From Oscheius tipulae (taxonomy: Eukaryota > Nematoda > Chromadorea > Rhabditida > Rhabditidae): 64,000 bases of DNA. Position numbers and translations under genes: made by a program. Positions within the stretch are counted from its first letter, which is position 1. Every line of letters begins with the position of its first letter. The stretch is from NCBI GenBank assembly GCA_037178975.1, contig JASJZH010000004.1, forward strand, positions 6,820,001 to 6,884,000, in the 5' to 3' direction. Positions 24,057-35,638 of the stretch are shown piece by piece. Under the pieces are notes generated by a model. It was not told the origin of the DNA. It saw nothing but the letters and a program-made list of their open reading frames with translations, and did not search any database.

Positions 24057-24622
24057 TCATTCTGTCGGAAACCTTTCCTGATGCCTTAATATCCGTGACA
24101 CATTTTCTTTCAAATCCACTGCTGTTATTTTGTATGTGTCAATCATTTCGACGCCTTTACCAAGATCACGTAACAGTATGAAGGTCAGTTCGTGGTCACC
24201 GTAAAACCAAAACAAAATTGTTTGTTTGGTCCAGTTATCCGTCTGCTTCCAGTTTGATCCTTTCTGAACTCGATGTCCATAGTCTGCTAATCCGACAATA
24301 TTTTGTCCTTCTAGCTTTTGAAAAAAAGCAAAAGCCAGATGACTGAGACGCGCATAATATCGTCTACTCATTTCCCATAATCCGTTCCATTCTGGAGTAA
24401 AATGAGCTTGCAGATGAGTGATAACATCCGGGTCGTTTTTTGTACACAGAGGAAGAGATTTCGAAAAAATGTGCAAAAGGGATTATTGTTTCGAATGTTC
24501 ACATTGTTCGTGCACTGTCCAGTCGAAGTAGATATAAGGAAGTCTGAATAGGTCACTCCCTTTCCAGCTCTCGTCCTTACAGTCTAGGACCAGAGTATCT
24601 GGACATCGTAATATCTCTGCAT
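24057..24622 (-). CDS. Possible gene, function unknown
   Basis: The minus strand has an open frame from about 24476 to 24057 rich in aromatic residues (LFWFYGDHELTFILLRD, LADYGHRVQKGSNW). An adjacent frame at about 24610-24500 reads RCPDTLVLDCKDESWKGSD and joins to it in phase through a GT...AAG intron of about 100 nt. The composition looks protein-like, and I recognise no family. No ATG with signal peptide was found, so it may be a fragment or the 3' part of a longer gene. Confidence 0.35.
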
Positions 24623-27350
24623 GCTAACTTTTCCGAATCTGACACTGCCTAGAGCCTTACCTTCGTTAATAGCTGATTTCATTCTTCCCTTTTACGCTGT
24701 CCCTGACTCCTCTAAACGACTCCGTTTGGCAAGGCGGCATCAGGTCAGTGCTACGGTTTCAAGCGGTTCTAAAAAATTGCAAGGTGTCATTCCGCGACCC
24801 GACCTGATCGCTTGCCTTCTTCGACGAACAGAACACTACCGACCCGCAGTTTGTACCTCTGTTTCACTTTTCCGATTGTTGCTCCCTAACTTGAAGGCTT
24901 CAATTTCAAGCGCGATAGTCTATCGAATCACGTCAGATGATGATAGATAGATTAACTGTTGTGGAAAAAGAAGAGCTATGGACCCCCATGCGAGATGGGA
25001 AGGCCAATTAGGAAAAAATATAGACGTTCGAAGATTGGCTTTTATTTTTTTTTCTTAGTTCCCCATCGAGTACCAAACTGACTAAGTCAGTCTCTCTGAA
25101 CTAGTTCAAGCCCTCTTCTTTGCAGTACTGAAGCCCTTTTGGGTCGAACTTTCCCAAGCGACAATTGCTTATAAATGACCCATCATTTAGTCAAAGGTCT
25201 CTGTCATGGCTCAAAGAGGAGAACGGCTGGAATAGCAATCAGCAATGAGTGGGCTTGATTCATGAGTCTGACAAGAAGCAGATCAGGCGGGTCTCCTGAG
25301 TCAAGTGCGGGTCGAAGGGTTTAGACGACATTTTGAGGGGTATGGTTAGGGAATGATGGGATGCAGGGATCTATGGGAATTACTAGAGTTTAGTGATAGT
25401 ACCCCATATCCTAATCGGATGAATTGCGGTGGTAGCTAAGATTTTAGGAAATCAAACTAACTCACAAGAGTGGTCTATTAGATATAGTAATGTGGAAATC
25501 GAGAAATTTCAAAAAGCCAGATCATAAATATTCTCTCTCGACGTACCGTAATAAAAATATCCAGGCATTTCCGGTGCATCCATGGTCGCCTATGGAGATA
25601 GAAATCACAGGCCGATCGGAATGCGACCAATGTTGTCGATTATGATTTGGACGCGCAAATAGCCCCTCTCTCCCCGTACGCATAGTTTTGAGATCGCGAG
25701 GCACGTCCGTCCGAGAAGTTCACATTTTTGACACCTTTGTTAGTATAGCACTCTGGTAGCCGGGTACAATTAGTGATACAGTACTACTCTTGTTTTGACA
25801 TTTAGTCCGAGTGGGAGTCATGCATCAATGCTTCGTGCAGCACACAGCTACCATTCGAGGGAAGAGTCGGAGAGGCACGGAATTGGCTTATTCGTAAATG
25901 TCAACAGAATTATTGGAGAAACTGAGTAACGAGCAGAAAGTTAGACCATGGCAGCGAAAAGAGCAATGATTTAAAAGAATGGATTGATTGCTAGGAAATC
26001 GAGAACGGAATTTGGGAACAGTTTACGAATACTGTGGCTTTCCAAAATAATCTAGTTACCAAAACCTTGAAAATCTGGAAAGGCATGAATATCCCTGGAT
26101 AAGCCAGTCTGACCACCATGCTCAATTTGTTCTTTTTTGGAAACTTACAAAACTTTCTTTTCCGTTATATGATACACAAGCTGGAACTTTACCTCTTGTT
26201 TTCCACGCAAGGAGGCTTGAGGGTGGATATGAGGAAAACTCATGTAGAAGTTTTGGATTATGGTAACAGCAAAAGTGCATAGTACAGGATAAATTTAAGA
26301 ACTAGTGAGTCACAACTTTCGGGTTGGTGGAACTGGGCAAAACTGACTAAAGTTAGAAAAACTCTAAACTATTTTCAAATACTCTTTCGGGTCCAAGACA
26401 CTCGAACCAGTATATTTTAAGTCCTTGGAAATGACCCAAACCTGACGTTCATGCAAACCTTGACGCTCTCGCTGACATTCTCAGGCTCTTCGGGCCCAGG
26501 TTTACGAGTGCGGCTAATTTTCGATCAAACTGAGCAAAGATCGAAAAGGAAGAGGAAGTTTCAGTCGTAAAGAGGAACAGTTCGATTGTTTGATAAGCAT
26601 CTTTATAGACTCACGAATTCATTTTTTTTTTTCGGATCCTATCCATTTTCGGCATTGAGTGAAGAAAAGACAACAGTCTCAGCCTTAGTTTCATTGGCAC
26701 CAAAGACTTCCGAGACCTGACCGCATTAGCAACCGAATAGTTTCAGCATCTGTTACAGCCAAAGGTAATCCACAAGACTTTGAGAGGACAGAGCACTGTA
26801 GGTTAATGAGAACTATAGACCTCGCTGCAGAAAAAAAATGCAATACATTAAGTAAATCGATCCGGCAAGCAATACTTTTTTTTTGAATTTTTTTGTGACA
26901 CTAGGGAGCTACATATGTTCTCTCTATCTCCATATCTAGCACTGTGGCCCCGTCACAAGTTTGACTCGACCACTTTAAGGCGACTCTCTAATAAGGTCAA
27001 TATGCAAAAAAAGATCCTCCCGAGCACTACAGACTTTTCTCTTACAATTTTTTTCTCATTGATCAGTTTCGATTAATTATGAAAAAAGCGTAGATATGAT
27101 TTATGTCATTTCCGCTGCATGGCGCGGGTTGCGGGAGGGAAATCTCCGCGGAATCTCAGACACGTGGGGTTCGGTCTCCAAGGATTGTTTTCTGTATTTT
27201 ACAGTTTTGTCAGTTTTCCCCCTTTAATCAAGCACATGCTCTGCTCTACCTCTCCGTCCTCTAACCTACAGTATTTTGCTTCAGAAGAGTTCTACCTCCT
27301 CGAGAAAGGGGGCGGAGTCTGGTCGAATTCCTGACATTGTTGCTGCCCAC
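24623..27350. other. Gene-poor region, no gene supported
   Basis: Many homopolymer T or A runs and short chance frames. The last few hundred bases lead into the TATA box of the neuropeptide gene and include a GGGGGCGGAGTC box at about 27310. Confidence 0.5.
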
Positions 27351-27358
27351 TATAAAAG
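27351..27358 (+). promoter_or_regulatory. TATA box of the CHH-like gene
   Basis: TATAAAAG lies 105 bases before the start codon, with a GC-rich box about 40 bases further upstream. The placement fits a strong cell-specific promoter with a short 5' UTR and an intron or trans-splice acceptor at 27452. Confidence 0.65.
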
Positions 27359-27455
27359 CACCACGTCTCCTAGTCACCCCTCATGCAAATCAGCTCCTCC
27401 CTGAGCAGTTACTCACTCTCAAACCTTGACCTCAACTCATGTTCTCTTTCAGATC

Positions 27456-28096
27456 ATGTTCAAGTCTCTTCTTCTTATTGTTCTTTTCGCTGCCATGATC
27501 TCAGCATACACTGAGCTCGAAGCTGTCGAGCCAACTCCCACGGGCTGTCCAGTCAAGGAGAACGAGACGATTGTGGTGGTGATGGAACGTATCTGCGAGA
27601 TGTGCCACGAGTTCAGTAGTCACACTCAGCCCAATCTTCGTTCTGACTGCAGGTTCGTATGCATTTGAAAAACTGTAGGAAAATCTAAAGAATGTCTGAC
27701 ACGTTGACCGCCGCCGAGAGGTCACTGGAATTTGTAATCTCGCATGCAAACACAGACAGGGGTGCCGCAGCTGACCGTTGAGGCTCTAGAAAACTGTCAT
27801 TTGGCAGTCCTTGAACAACACAAGAGTCTAGACAGTTAGCCCGTTCACTATGGTATTTCCCCTTGCTTTTTTGGTACAGCTGCAGCCACACGTGTATTCA
27901 AATGTTAATCCTGATTATTTTGATATTCGCGGAAAAAGTCTAGGCTGGAAGTTAATGTCACGGGATCAGAATAACGATAAAATCTTTCAGGGCCAACTGC
28001 TTCACCACGGACACATTCCGTCGCTGTCTAGCCGTCTTCACACCGCGTAAACACACGCGTCATCTTCACCGCCACCCTCACAACAAGGCTGTTTGA
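27456..28096 (+). CDS. CHH/ITP-type neuropeptide precursor
   Basis: Two exons, 27456-27652 and 27991-28096, join in phase to 100 residues. A signal peptide (MFKSLLLIVLFAAMISA) is followed by a domain with six cysteines in the order of the crustacean hyperglycemic hormone / ion transport peptide family: a lone Cys, then ICEMC (spacing 2), DCRANC (spacing 3) and CFTTDTFRRC (spacing 8). The second arm ends in a basic, histidine-rich tail (HTRHLHRH). The intron splits the Arg codon between the fourth and fifth cysteines (DC-R-ANC). Nematode members of this family are known but little studied. The mature peptide should be secreted from neurons or endocrine cells; its receptor and role here are unknown. 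The start follows CTTTCAG, so trans-splicing or a leader intron is likely. Confidence 0.85.
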
Positions 28097-29725
28097 GTCA
28101 TCTCCTCTTCTTTTTTTTCCACCCAATTTTCCAAATATTTTCCCTATTAGGAACCAATTGTTATTTATCCATTGTAATCTAGTCGACATCTCATGCGCAA
28201 AAATCTCACAGAGACCTTGCCCGTCGTGTCTGGTATAGAGTCCCACATTCCCCCATTGAACTGAAACTGGTGCTTGCTCAACTCTCCTACTCCTATCCCT
28301 TCTCCGAATGCGATCTCTTCCATTGTCCCGTTGTCCACACACAATTGTCGGTTAGTTCTCGGTTAGTTGTACCAATACAAATGTTTCTCTCCGCATTCTA
28401 CGGTTACGCCTCTTCGTCTTTACTCCAATGAGCTTGTTCTTAGTAGTTTAGGGGATTGGAAAAGTATCCTTGCGCATTTATGCTTGTTTTATGGGTTTTC
28501 CAAATGAACGTTCTCTTGAATTCGGTGGTCACTGATAAAAACGTTGGAAGAGGGGTTGGAAATGGTTTCGAAGACAGTAGAAATAAGTAAGAACAGTTGA
28601 ATGCATACTGTAGCTTCTACCGGAATTTGATCGCAAATATTAGAACGGACAACACAATCGCAGAGGACTGACAACGAAAACATGCCAGGTAGGCTAGAGA
28701 GAGATGACCTGTTTGACAATTCTAGAGAGCTGATAAAGCAGAAACACAGCAGGAAGGCGTGTATCAGAAACCTCAAAGAAGACCTAGACTTCCAACTTCA
28801 CAACAGAAAGGAGTGGTACAAGATCTGCTTAACTTTAGAGATTTATCAGCTGCTTACGGCATGTTTCGCTGTTGCTACTCTATATTAGTCAGTTTCTAAC
28901 CTTACAAGTGGCTCGCTTACAATTCTGGCGGAGCGATTCACACTGTAAGTGCTCATTTTGTAACGTCGACTGTCTTGACTTGTCTTGTCAACTCTAATCT
29001 GGGATAACACTTGACAAAATAGGCTATAGAAACTGTTAAGTGTTATCCCAGTTTAGATTTGACATGTGTCGCACACGAACGCCTTTTGCATATTGTAAAG
29101 ATAGGATCTCCTCGTCTCCAACTTCCACCTCAAAAGCGAAAGTGTTCCTAGTTGAGCTACAAAAGTTCGAACTCCTACGGCATCTACTAATTGGCAACCA
29201 GCCGTCTACGACGGCTTCGTCGCTCCTTAGTCTTGACTTATCATTGACAACCAGCGGCTTCACCACTTCTCCAATAGCCTATGTTCCCAAGTTTCCCCTA
29301 AAACTGACTTTTCAACTTAATTCTTGACATGCCATGACTTGCCAGCTTCTTGCTCGTGGCGACGCACGGACGGACGGACACTATTGCACTTTAGTAGTAG
29401 TAGAAAGACGTATGGCCTTCAGCTTCTGTTTCTGTTCCCGGACAGAAAATCAAAGAAAAAAACAAGGTCAACCACACAAAACTTCATAGTTTGTATAATT
29501 TCATCTTGAGTACCACTTACCGTAGTCCTTTCTGGATACTTTTAAAAGGGTAAATTTCTGGACCTGTGACTATGGGAGAGTACAACTTCCGATACTTTTA
29601 AAATCTAGAAAACGGTCAACAACGCATCTTTATTCCAAATAAATAGTCAATTGAATATTCTATCTGGCAGTGGTAGATTTGAACTTTTGGGTAGCAACAA
29701 TTGGAAACCCTAACAAACTCTTGTG
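28097..29725. other. Intergenic with palindromic element end
   Basis: No gene is firmly supported. A 68-codon frame at 28682 starts with ATG but has no recognisable feature. The region contains the 26-bp inverted repeat and a copy of the 3.1-kb repeat described separately. Confidence 0.45.
28987..29063. repeat. 26-bp inverted repeat with GGGATAACACTT ends
   Basis: Bases 28987-29012 pair with 29038-29063 with two mismatches (24 of 26) and a 25-nt spacer. The core tgggataacactt also occurs at 2135-2146. Immediately right of it, 29038-29110 resembles 3098-3165, including GTGTCGCA and ACGCCTTTTG. This indicates a shared mobile or repeat family. Confidence 0.75.
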
Positions 29726-30361
29726 TTATCTGTACATGGTCACTCCGAAATTGCCTCTCCTTCCCTCGTTGTACTGTTCGTCGACCTCGGCGAACGTCTG
29801 TGAGTCGTCCAGGTTGTAAACAGTCTTCGTCTGAAAGTTCGTCTGCTACATCAAAGTACTCAAGAATTAACACAAATATTTGCAATATTCAGCATTTCTG
29901 ACAAAAAATGGCAGATGACCAGCCTGTTTTGCAACGGATGATACCTTGTTCAGAGAGCTGTTTTTGGTGTTTTGACCGAACGTGTTCGAGGGAACTAATA
30001 ATTTTTCCAGGCGCTAGATAGTGTAAATAACGAGATCCACTACAGTCCCTAGCTTACTTTACAAGGCTCGATTTCTATAAGGACATACCGCATATCCATC
30101 GCGATCAACTGGAATGTACCACAGCACCATCGTATCCTTAGGCGCTCTATGTTTGATCTGGACTCGGTCCTTTATTTCCGAGAGCTAAAGCAATGTTGGG
30201 ATAAAAAGTTCAGACCAAACTCTTACCTTTGTCATCCAAAGGAAGACCTGCTTTCCCATGACCAGCCCATGAGCATCTTCGATCGTCACAATTGGCTGGA
30301 AGCGAGGCCCTGCCAGGACAGAAACTGCTAGGGAGAAAAGCAATAGAAGTTCTGAAGGCAT
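29726..30361 (-). CDS. Small secreted protein, family not recognised
   Basis: Three exons join in phase: 30361-30227, 30184-30089 and 29830-29726, giving 111 residues. The N-terminus is a clear signal peptide (MPSELLLLFSLAVSVLAG). The mature part contains VTIEDAHGLVMGKQVFLWM, HRAPKDTMVLWYIPVDRDG and an acidic stretch ending GNFGVTMYR. It has no cysteine, so it is not disulphide-knotted. I recognise no family. It is divergent from the galactocerebrosidase gene, and only 294 bp separate the two start codons, so they may share a promoter. Confidence 0.68.
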
Positions 30362-30655
30362 TGGAAAAGAAACAGTAACTGGAGGTCTAGCCTAGAGACA
30401 GAATGAGGTAACAGAGAGGGAGAGAGGGCAATAAAACTTGTTACGGACAGCTGACGAGAGCATGAACCCGAGAAAAATTGATGGGTACACTGGGAAAAGG
30501 AGTGTCGCCGCCCTCACTCGTTCCAAAGAATGATTTTTCGCGGGATTCCTCGCAAAAACTTCCTCCTTCATGAGATCTCGGGAAAACAGCTGCTATCTGT
30601 CTTTCTAGGCTTATCAGGATTGGTAAACAGAGTGTCCACTCGGTCTGACCCTAAG
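30362..30655. promoter_or_regulatory. Candidate bidirectional promoter
   Basis: The 294-bp gap between divergent start codons (secreted protein at 30361, galactocerebrosidase at 30656). An in-frame upstream ATG at 30530 would lengthen the enzyme, but the Met at 30656 starts a better signal peptide. No TATA box is evident. Confidence 0.4.
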
Positions 30656-33143
30656 ATGTTGCTCCAGTTGTCGATCGTGCTTCTTCTTGGGAAAGACGCC
30701 TCTTCTTCGTCCTATGATATCAACTTTAGTCGTCTGGGACCTGTGTTTGATGGAGTAGGAGCTATCAGCGGCGGAGGGGTAGGTTCGAGACGTGTTTACT
30801 TGATTACAGCGACTGGGACCAAACTATTCTGTCAGATCAATCACAGCACATTCTCAGATATTTTCAGTACACACCTTTTTTTTCTTATAGGCGACGTCTA
30901 AATTACTCTATAGTCTCGACAGCGATGCTCGTCAAAAAGTTTTTCAAAGTTTATTCGAGGTACTAGTTTTCTTGTTCTGACCAAGATCTTTCACGTTCAG
31001 CAACCCGGTGGAGTCCAAATCCTGAAAGTTGAGCTGGGAGGCGATGATCAGTCGACAGAAGGATCAGAAGCCTCTCACTGGCCAACTTACGATAACTTTG
31101 ACTTCTTTAGAGGCTATGAAAACAGACTAATTAGAGAAGCCTTAAAGGTAAGACACCTTTTTATGTAAAGTAAGAAGTTGCAGATAAACCAAAATTTGAA
31201 GATCTGCGTTCTTCCCTGGGCATTTCCGGGCTGGGTCGGGGATCCTATAAAGAATCCCGTCAATTCGACCAAGTTTGTTTACTTCGTTCCTCGGAAAATA
31301 ATATCAGATATGTTGTTTCCTGGATCAGAGCGGCTTGGAAATCTCTTGGAGTCCACATTTATTGTGTTGGCCTCTGGAATGAACGCTCCTGGACTCCGGA
31401 ATACGTTATCACGATGAGAAAAACATTGAATGAGGCCAATCTTCCATTCTATGTCAAGATTGTCGTAGGGGACAAATTCCAAACACCACATGAAGATTTT
31501 GAGCTAATGTTGGCTGGGAACTTAACCGATTTCGTGGACATAATTGGGTAGGATCCTCTTTGACTTTCGCAATATTCTGCAGAGTTCACTATCCGGGTGG
31601 TCAACTTCCCGAATTCGTCCAGAAAAGCGGCAAAACTCTCTGGGCTAGTGAAGACTACAGTACAATGGACGGAGGCTTTGGTTGTATGGCAAGGACATTG
31701 AACTGGAACTATGCCTATGGAAATATGACGGGGTACCTTCCCTTGAGTTTTTTACTCAGTTTCCAGTACAATTGTCTGGCACCTGGCCTCCGCCTTCTAC
31801 AAAAACCTTCCGTATTTTGGAGCTGGTCTCATGAGTCCAATCCCTCCCTTCTACCAGAAATACCAACCGACACCAGCTTTTCGTGCCTTTTGTACTTTGC
31901 CAAAACGCTTTGAGTGAGAAATCTTTTTAGGGCAAACTTCGGCGCATGTCCAGCCAGGATGGAATTTGTTGTACCACGGATCCGGGAGCGGGAAGCTAGA
32001 GGGAGGTGGAACATACGTGTCCTATTCGAATGGAAACGACTTGACTATTGTTATTGAGACCATGGTGAGTCTGGAAGTGTCATTTGAAACGAATATTTAG
32101 GGATGGAAGAGCTCCACCTGTTATTATTCAAATCCGATGCCGTATTTTGTCGCTGAAAAGCAACTGGTCTCGATGAATTTGTCACCAAATAACAGATTCA
32201 AGTTGATGTTCCTGGTAGAGGGAAATCGTGTCACACAGTTTTGGGTTCGTTTTATTTTTCACGAGATTGGTCGAGGGCCGAAATTTCGATTCTATCTGAA
32301 AGTATAGGTGAAGAACGGAACTGTCAATCTCGGCATAGTCCGCAAGGACTCTCTATTGACTCTCACCAACGTAGCTCCTTCTTTTCCTCTAGGATCAACC
32401 AGTTCTGTCTGTAAGAATTGTTCTGTCGATCACACTGATGATTTCTCGGGTAGGTTGTATGTTCTCCTTGGCTTAAAGACTGTTTAAGGCTACAAAAATA
32501 GCGAGGAGGTTCGCTGGCTCTCTCCTCAGAAAGGAACATGGCTCATCTACAATTCTATTCTCATTCAGACTGTCACAAAGCCTCCTGTTAGTTGGTGTGC
32601 CGGAAAAGTTAACGCTCCTGTAGCTGTAATGTAATGGTCCCGTTACACTGTCAAAGTGGTGATTTCAGGCCTGGTACTTCGATCAAAATCGATGTTCTTC
32701 TTCCTTCCGCGGACTCTCCCCTTCCATTTGTTGCACTTCAAAGCAACTGCTCCGGATGTACTATCTCTACCTGCACAGGTCTTTTCCTTAGTGTTGGTCC
32801 TACATTTGACCAAGGATTCCTATTCACCAACTTTTGTGAGTTGTCTTTCTTTCATCTAAAGTTGAATTCTAGCGAGTAGGTCACCGATTCGGACTTTTTA
32901 CCTTAGTGAGCCATTCAGAATAGGAGAATGGACAGAAATCAGTCTAAACCCAAATGGAAAAGTGAGATATGTGTCCTTCAATGTCTGTAAGTATTTTAGA
33001 GAAAGGTTATTGCGGTCATTGGTAACACAAGAGTCCAGTTCAAAAGGCTGTCTCAACTAAATGGGACACTTGTAGCTGTTGGAACAATTAATTACGGAAC
33101 ATCTTACTGGGACAACCTGAAAGTCGAAAACGCTTTTGCATAA
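30656..33143 (+). CDS. Galactocerebrosidase (GH59), lysosomal
   Basis: Hydrolyses galactose from galactosylceramide and related lipids in the lysosome. A signal peptide (MLLQLSIVLLLG) is followed by the family start FDGVGAISGGGATSKLL. Firm exons: 30656-30778, 30891-30959, 31001-31147, then from 31184. The acid/base Glu is seen in GLWNERSW and the nucleophile Glu in LWASEDYST, so the active site is intact. The middle part includes LTIVIETM of the beta-sandwich, and the C-terminus is a lectin-like domain ending VENAFA at the stop 33141-33143. Introns are mostly 35-45 nt. The order of segments and length match the family. It is divergent from the small secreted protein gene. Confidence 0.92.
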
Positions 33144-33206
33144 AACAGTTTTCCTTTTCACAATTTATACATCAAACAAGATTTATTCGACCAAAAATAA
33201 AACTTC

Positions 33207-33582
33207 TCAATGAAGTTTTAGCGCCTTCAGAATGGACTGAATCAGCATGGGATGCTCTGTCCGCCCCAGTCGCTTGAAAGTCATCATAAGCGCACTCAAA
33301 GAGTGAAGTCGTATCGGTGAATGACCGCCACGTGAGGTGCCTTCGGCCGCGTGTCGATATCATACGGGTGCGACTCTGTCCTTTCGGACTCTTACCGGGC
33401 AAGGAACGCAGAGAAATCTGTTTGCGGGAGAAACTCCATTTAAAGAGTTTTTCAGAGCGGAAATAAGTGAATTCAAAAGAAACTTTGACAGGAAATAATA
33501 TACGAACGGAATTTCTTATACTGAACAGGAGAGCAGAAGATTTTGCTGTCTTTACAAAAGCTTCGTTTCCAGACCATATCAT
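33207..33582 (-). CDS. Possible small protein, function unknown
   Basis: The ATG at 33582 opens a frame rich in basic and aromatic residues (SEKLFKWSFSRKQISLR). A phase-compatible intron of 55 nt (GTAAGAG...GAAG) leads to an exon ending ALMMTFKRLGRTEHPMLI and a stop at 33207-33209, giving about 110 residues. The last exon looks protein-like (amphipathic helix). Without the intron the frame also runs open to 33172. No family recognised. Confidence 0.35.
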
Positions 33583-33887
33583 TTTGTACTTTTTTGGTTC
33601 ACTTTCTTGAAAACCTGCGGCCCAGAAAGTCAGTCAGGGCGAGAATGGCGCGCGTTGATCTGGATGTCAAACATTTTGAATGGGAAACTCTAATAGCAGG
33701 GCAAACACTTTCGCACATGTTCGCCTTATATGGCCTATCTGACTGTCCCACGGCCGCCTTCCTTTCGACTTTGTTTCAATCACACCTACTATTTCAATAT
33801 GGAACCCAGTGGCAACTGTTGCGTAGGCCGTGTAGAAACGAATACAATGGGTTCATCGTTCCTGCAGTCTAGGCAACAGTGACTCAC

Positions 33888-34146
33888 TCCAATTTGAGCT
33901 ATTTTCTGTCCTTGCTTGTACAGGTAATATGGTATACTTATCACGAATGGTTTTGTCTCCAACTTCAGTTCCTACGCAATATTTAATGTGTACAATTCTG
34001 TCATAAATAGTATTCGGTTGGTATTTGATAAAGTCTGGAAACAATCTGTCATTCGTGTTTCCGGGAACGAGCTGGGTTGAGAAAAATGTCAGAGAAATAT
34101 ATGAAAAATCTTCACTATCCTCTTGTACATACATTATGAAATACAT
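33888..34146 (-). CDS. Possible exon of a small unknown gene
   Basis: An open frame beginning at an ATG (34146) after a TTTTTACCAG acceptor and ending at a strong donor (TGGA|GTGAGT). It encodes about 86 residues, including GNTNDRLFPDFIKYQPN and KTIRDKYTILPV. It starts about 35 bases after the Srt stop codon on the same strand, which would fit an operon-like downstream gene. The next exon could not be identified with confidence. Confidence 0.35.
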
Positions 34147-34179
34147 TATGGAAAGCGTTACAGCCACTGGTAAAAACAA

Positions 34180-35467
34180 TCAGATGTGAATGGTAGAACT
34201 ATGGGTCATGTTCGTAGTTGGCCCAGTTTTGATATAACGCCTTAGACCGAGGTATCCCACAACTTCGTGACGAATCGTTGTATTCAGAATCAGACAAACG
34301 AACGCAGGAATTCCGTGACTCAGTTGCCATCCAAAATGTCCCAGCAGAATAACCCAGACTGGGGTGGGGAGAAACTGCATGTAGACGTAGATGAGTGAGG
34401 CGATGAGACTAGCAAAGCAGATCAGGACGGATTGGATCATTATCTAGAATTTGTGGATCTTGTTGTGAGAAGAAAATACCATCTTTTGTGCTCGATTGAC
34501 TTTGTGAATGGAGTCAGAACTGTACTTGTGGCCGAGAACGATGCACAGAAGGACGTAAAGAAGGCAGGTAACAACGACCACGGTCAGATTGTTGATCGTG
34601 TGAGGAATGTTGTGGAACTGAAAGCTAAAAAATGAGATACTGAACAGACTCTGACCATCTGCATCTCCTTGTCGGTACGACGAATCATGGGAGTGAGGAA
34701 CCAGGCTGACATACTCGAGTCAAAGAGGATCGGTGGGGTGAAGAAGGCAAAGTACAAAGTGTAGATAATGGGAATGAAGAGCCACACGTGCATCTTCCAG
34801 CCACCGAAGAGCTGTAACATCAGAGATCTCAAGAGTTATGGCCTGCTCCGCGTTATACCACTGAAACCGGATAACATCAACCCACTCACCGTCTCTGTCA
34901 AGGTGTTATTCCACAGATCACAGAGACGATTAATCACCAAAATGAGACACAATAGACAGGCTCCGCACCATAATCCCATGCCCCAACAGCCGGTCACATA
35001 GATGAAGTCCGGGTTTGTACAGAAGTTGGCTCCAAAAAGGAATAACACTCCTGTTATGAGAGAATTGATGCAGACTGCGAGCATGTCGAATATTCCTGTA
35101 GCCTTTTGGAGAAAACTAGTAACACAAAATACCTAGCACGACCATGATACGGTAACAGGAGTTGACTCGAACTCTTTTCAGCATGGCCATAAGAACCGGG
35201 ATGTAGCAAGCTTCAACGACAAGGCCGTAGGCAAGCATAGAATATCCAAGGACTGGCTCTTTGCTCCCGAGAGCTTGTCACTCTTCGTGGGAGCGGTTCA
35301 TCACACTGAAAAGCTTAAGAATTGTATACAGAACACAAGATCACACTCAGAATTTTTTAGTGACCCGGTTACAAACCTTGATCACGAAAGAACAACTTAT
35401 AAACTAACCCGCAGTTGTAGTGAGGAATGGCCTTTGTTTGAAAGCCAGAAGCGATAAATTTCTCCAT
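34180..35467 (-). pseudogene. Srt-class chemoreceptor with in-frame TGA
   Basis: The reading clearly belongs to the nematode Srt 7TM class: N-terminus with HYNC before helix 1, then YGLVVEACYIPVLMAML, FDMLAVCINSLITGVLF, CWGMGLWCGACLLCLIL, and near the end HGIPAFVCLILNTTIR, a family-typical last helix. Exon 1 is 35467-35409 and exon 2 begins at 35305. In exon 2 the codon at 35278-35280 is TGA after HEE, where family members usually have Trp (EEW). No phase-compatible alternative acceptor bypasses it. Everything downstream stays open and conserved, so the lesion looks recent, or it is a population null allele or sequencing error. Confidence 0.78.
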
Positions 35468-35638
35468 GTTGCTATACGACTTCACTAAGAAGAAGTTTGA
35501 GGAACTGAGGGGATTAGCTAAGAAACTCAAGTTGACATTACCTGGACAATGTAGGCTGCACGCTTGATGTGGATTAGCTCATTTTTGTATCGAGATGACT
35601 AGCTTTATTCACAGAACAAATGTTGGGGAAGTGACTGT

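Noticed and set aside
24621-24950. Plus-strand frame of 109 codons opposite the unknown minus-strand segment
   Set aside because: Composition is Arg/Ser/Leu-rich as expected of random frames; the minus strand is better supported.
25522-25704. Minus-strand frame with HSDRPVISISIGDHG recalling AlkB-type dioxygenases
   Set aside because: The match is limited to one short stretch; no ATG, no flanking exons and no second iron-binding His could be found. Treated as chance.
28682-28888. Frame of 68 codons starting MPGRLERDDLFDN
   Set aside because: No homology, no signal peptide and no adjoining exon; could be real but unsupported.
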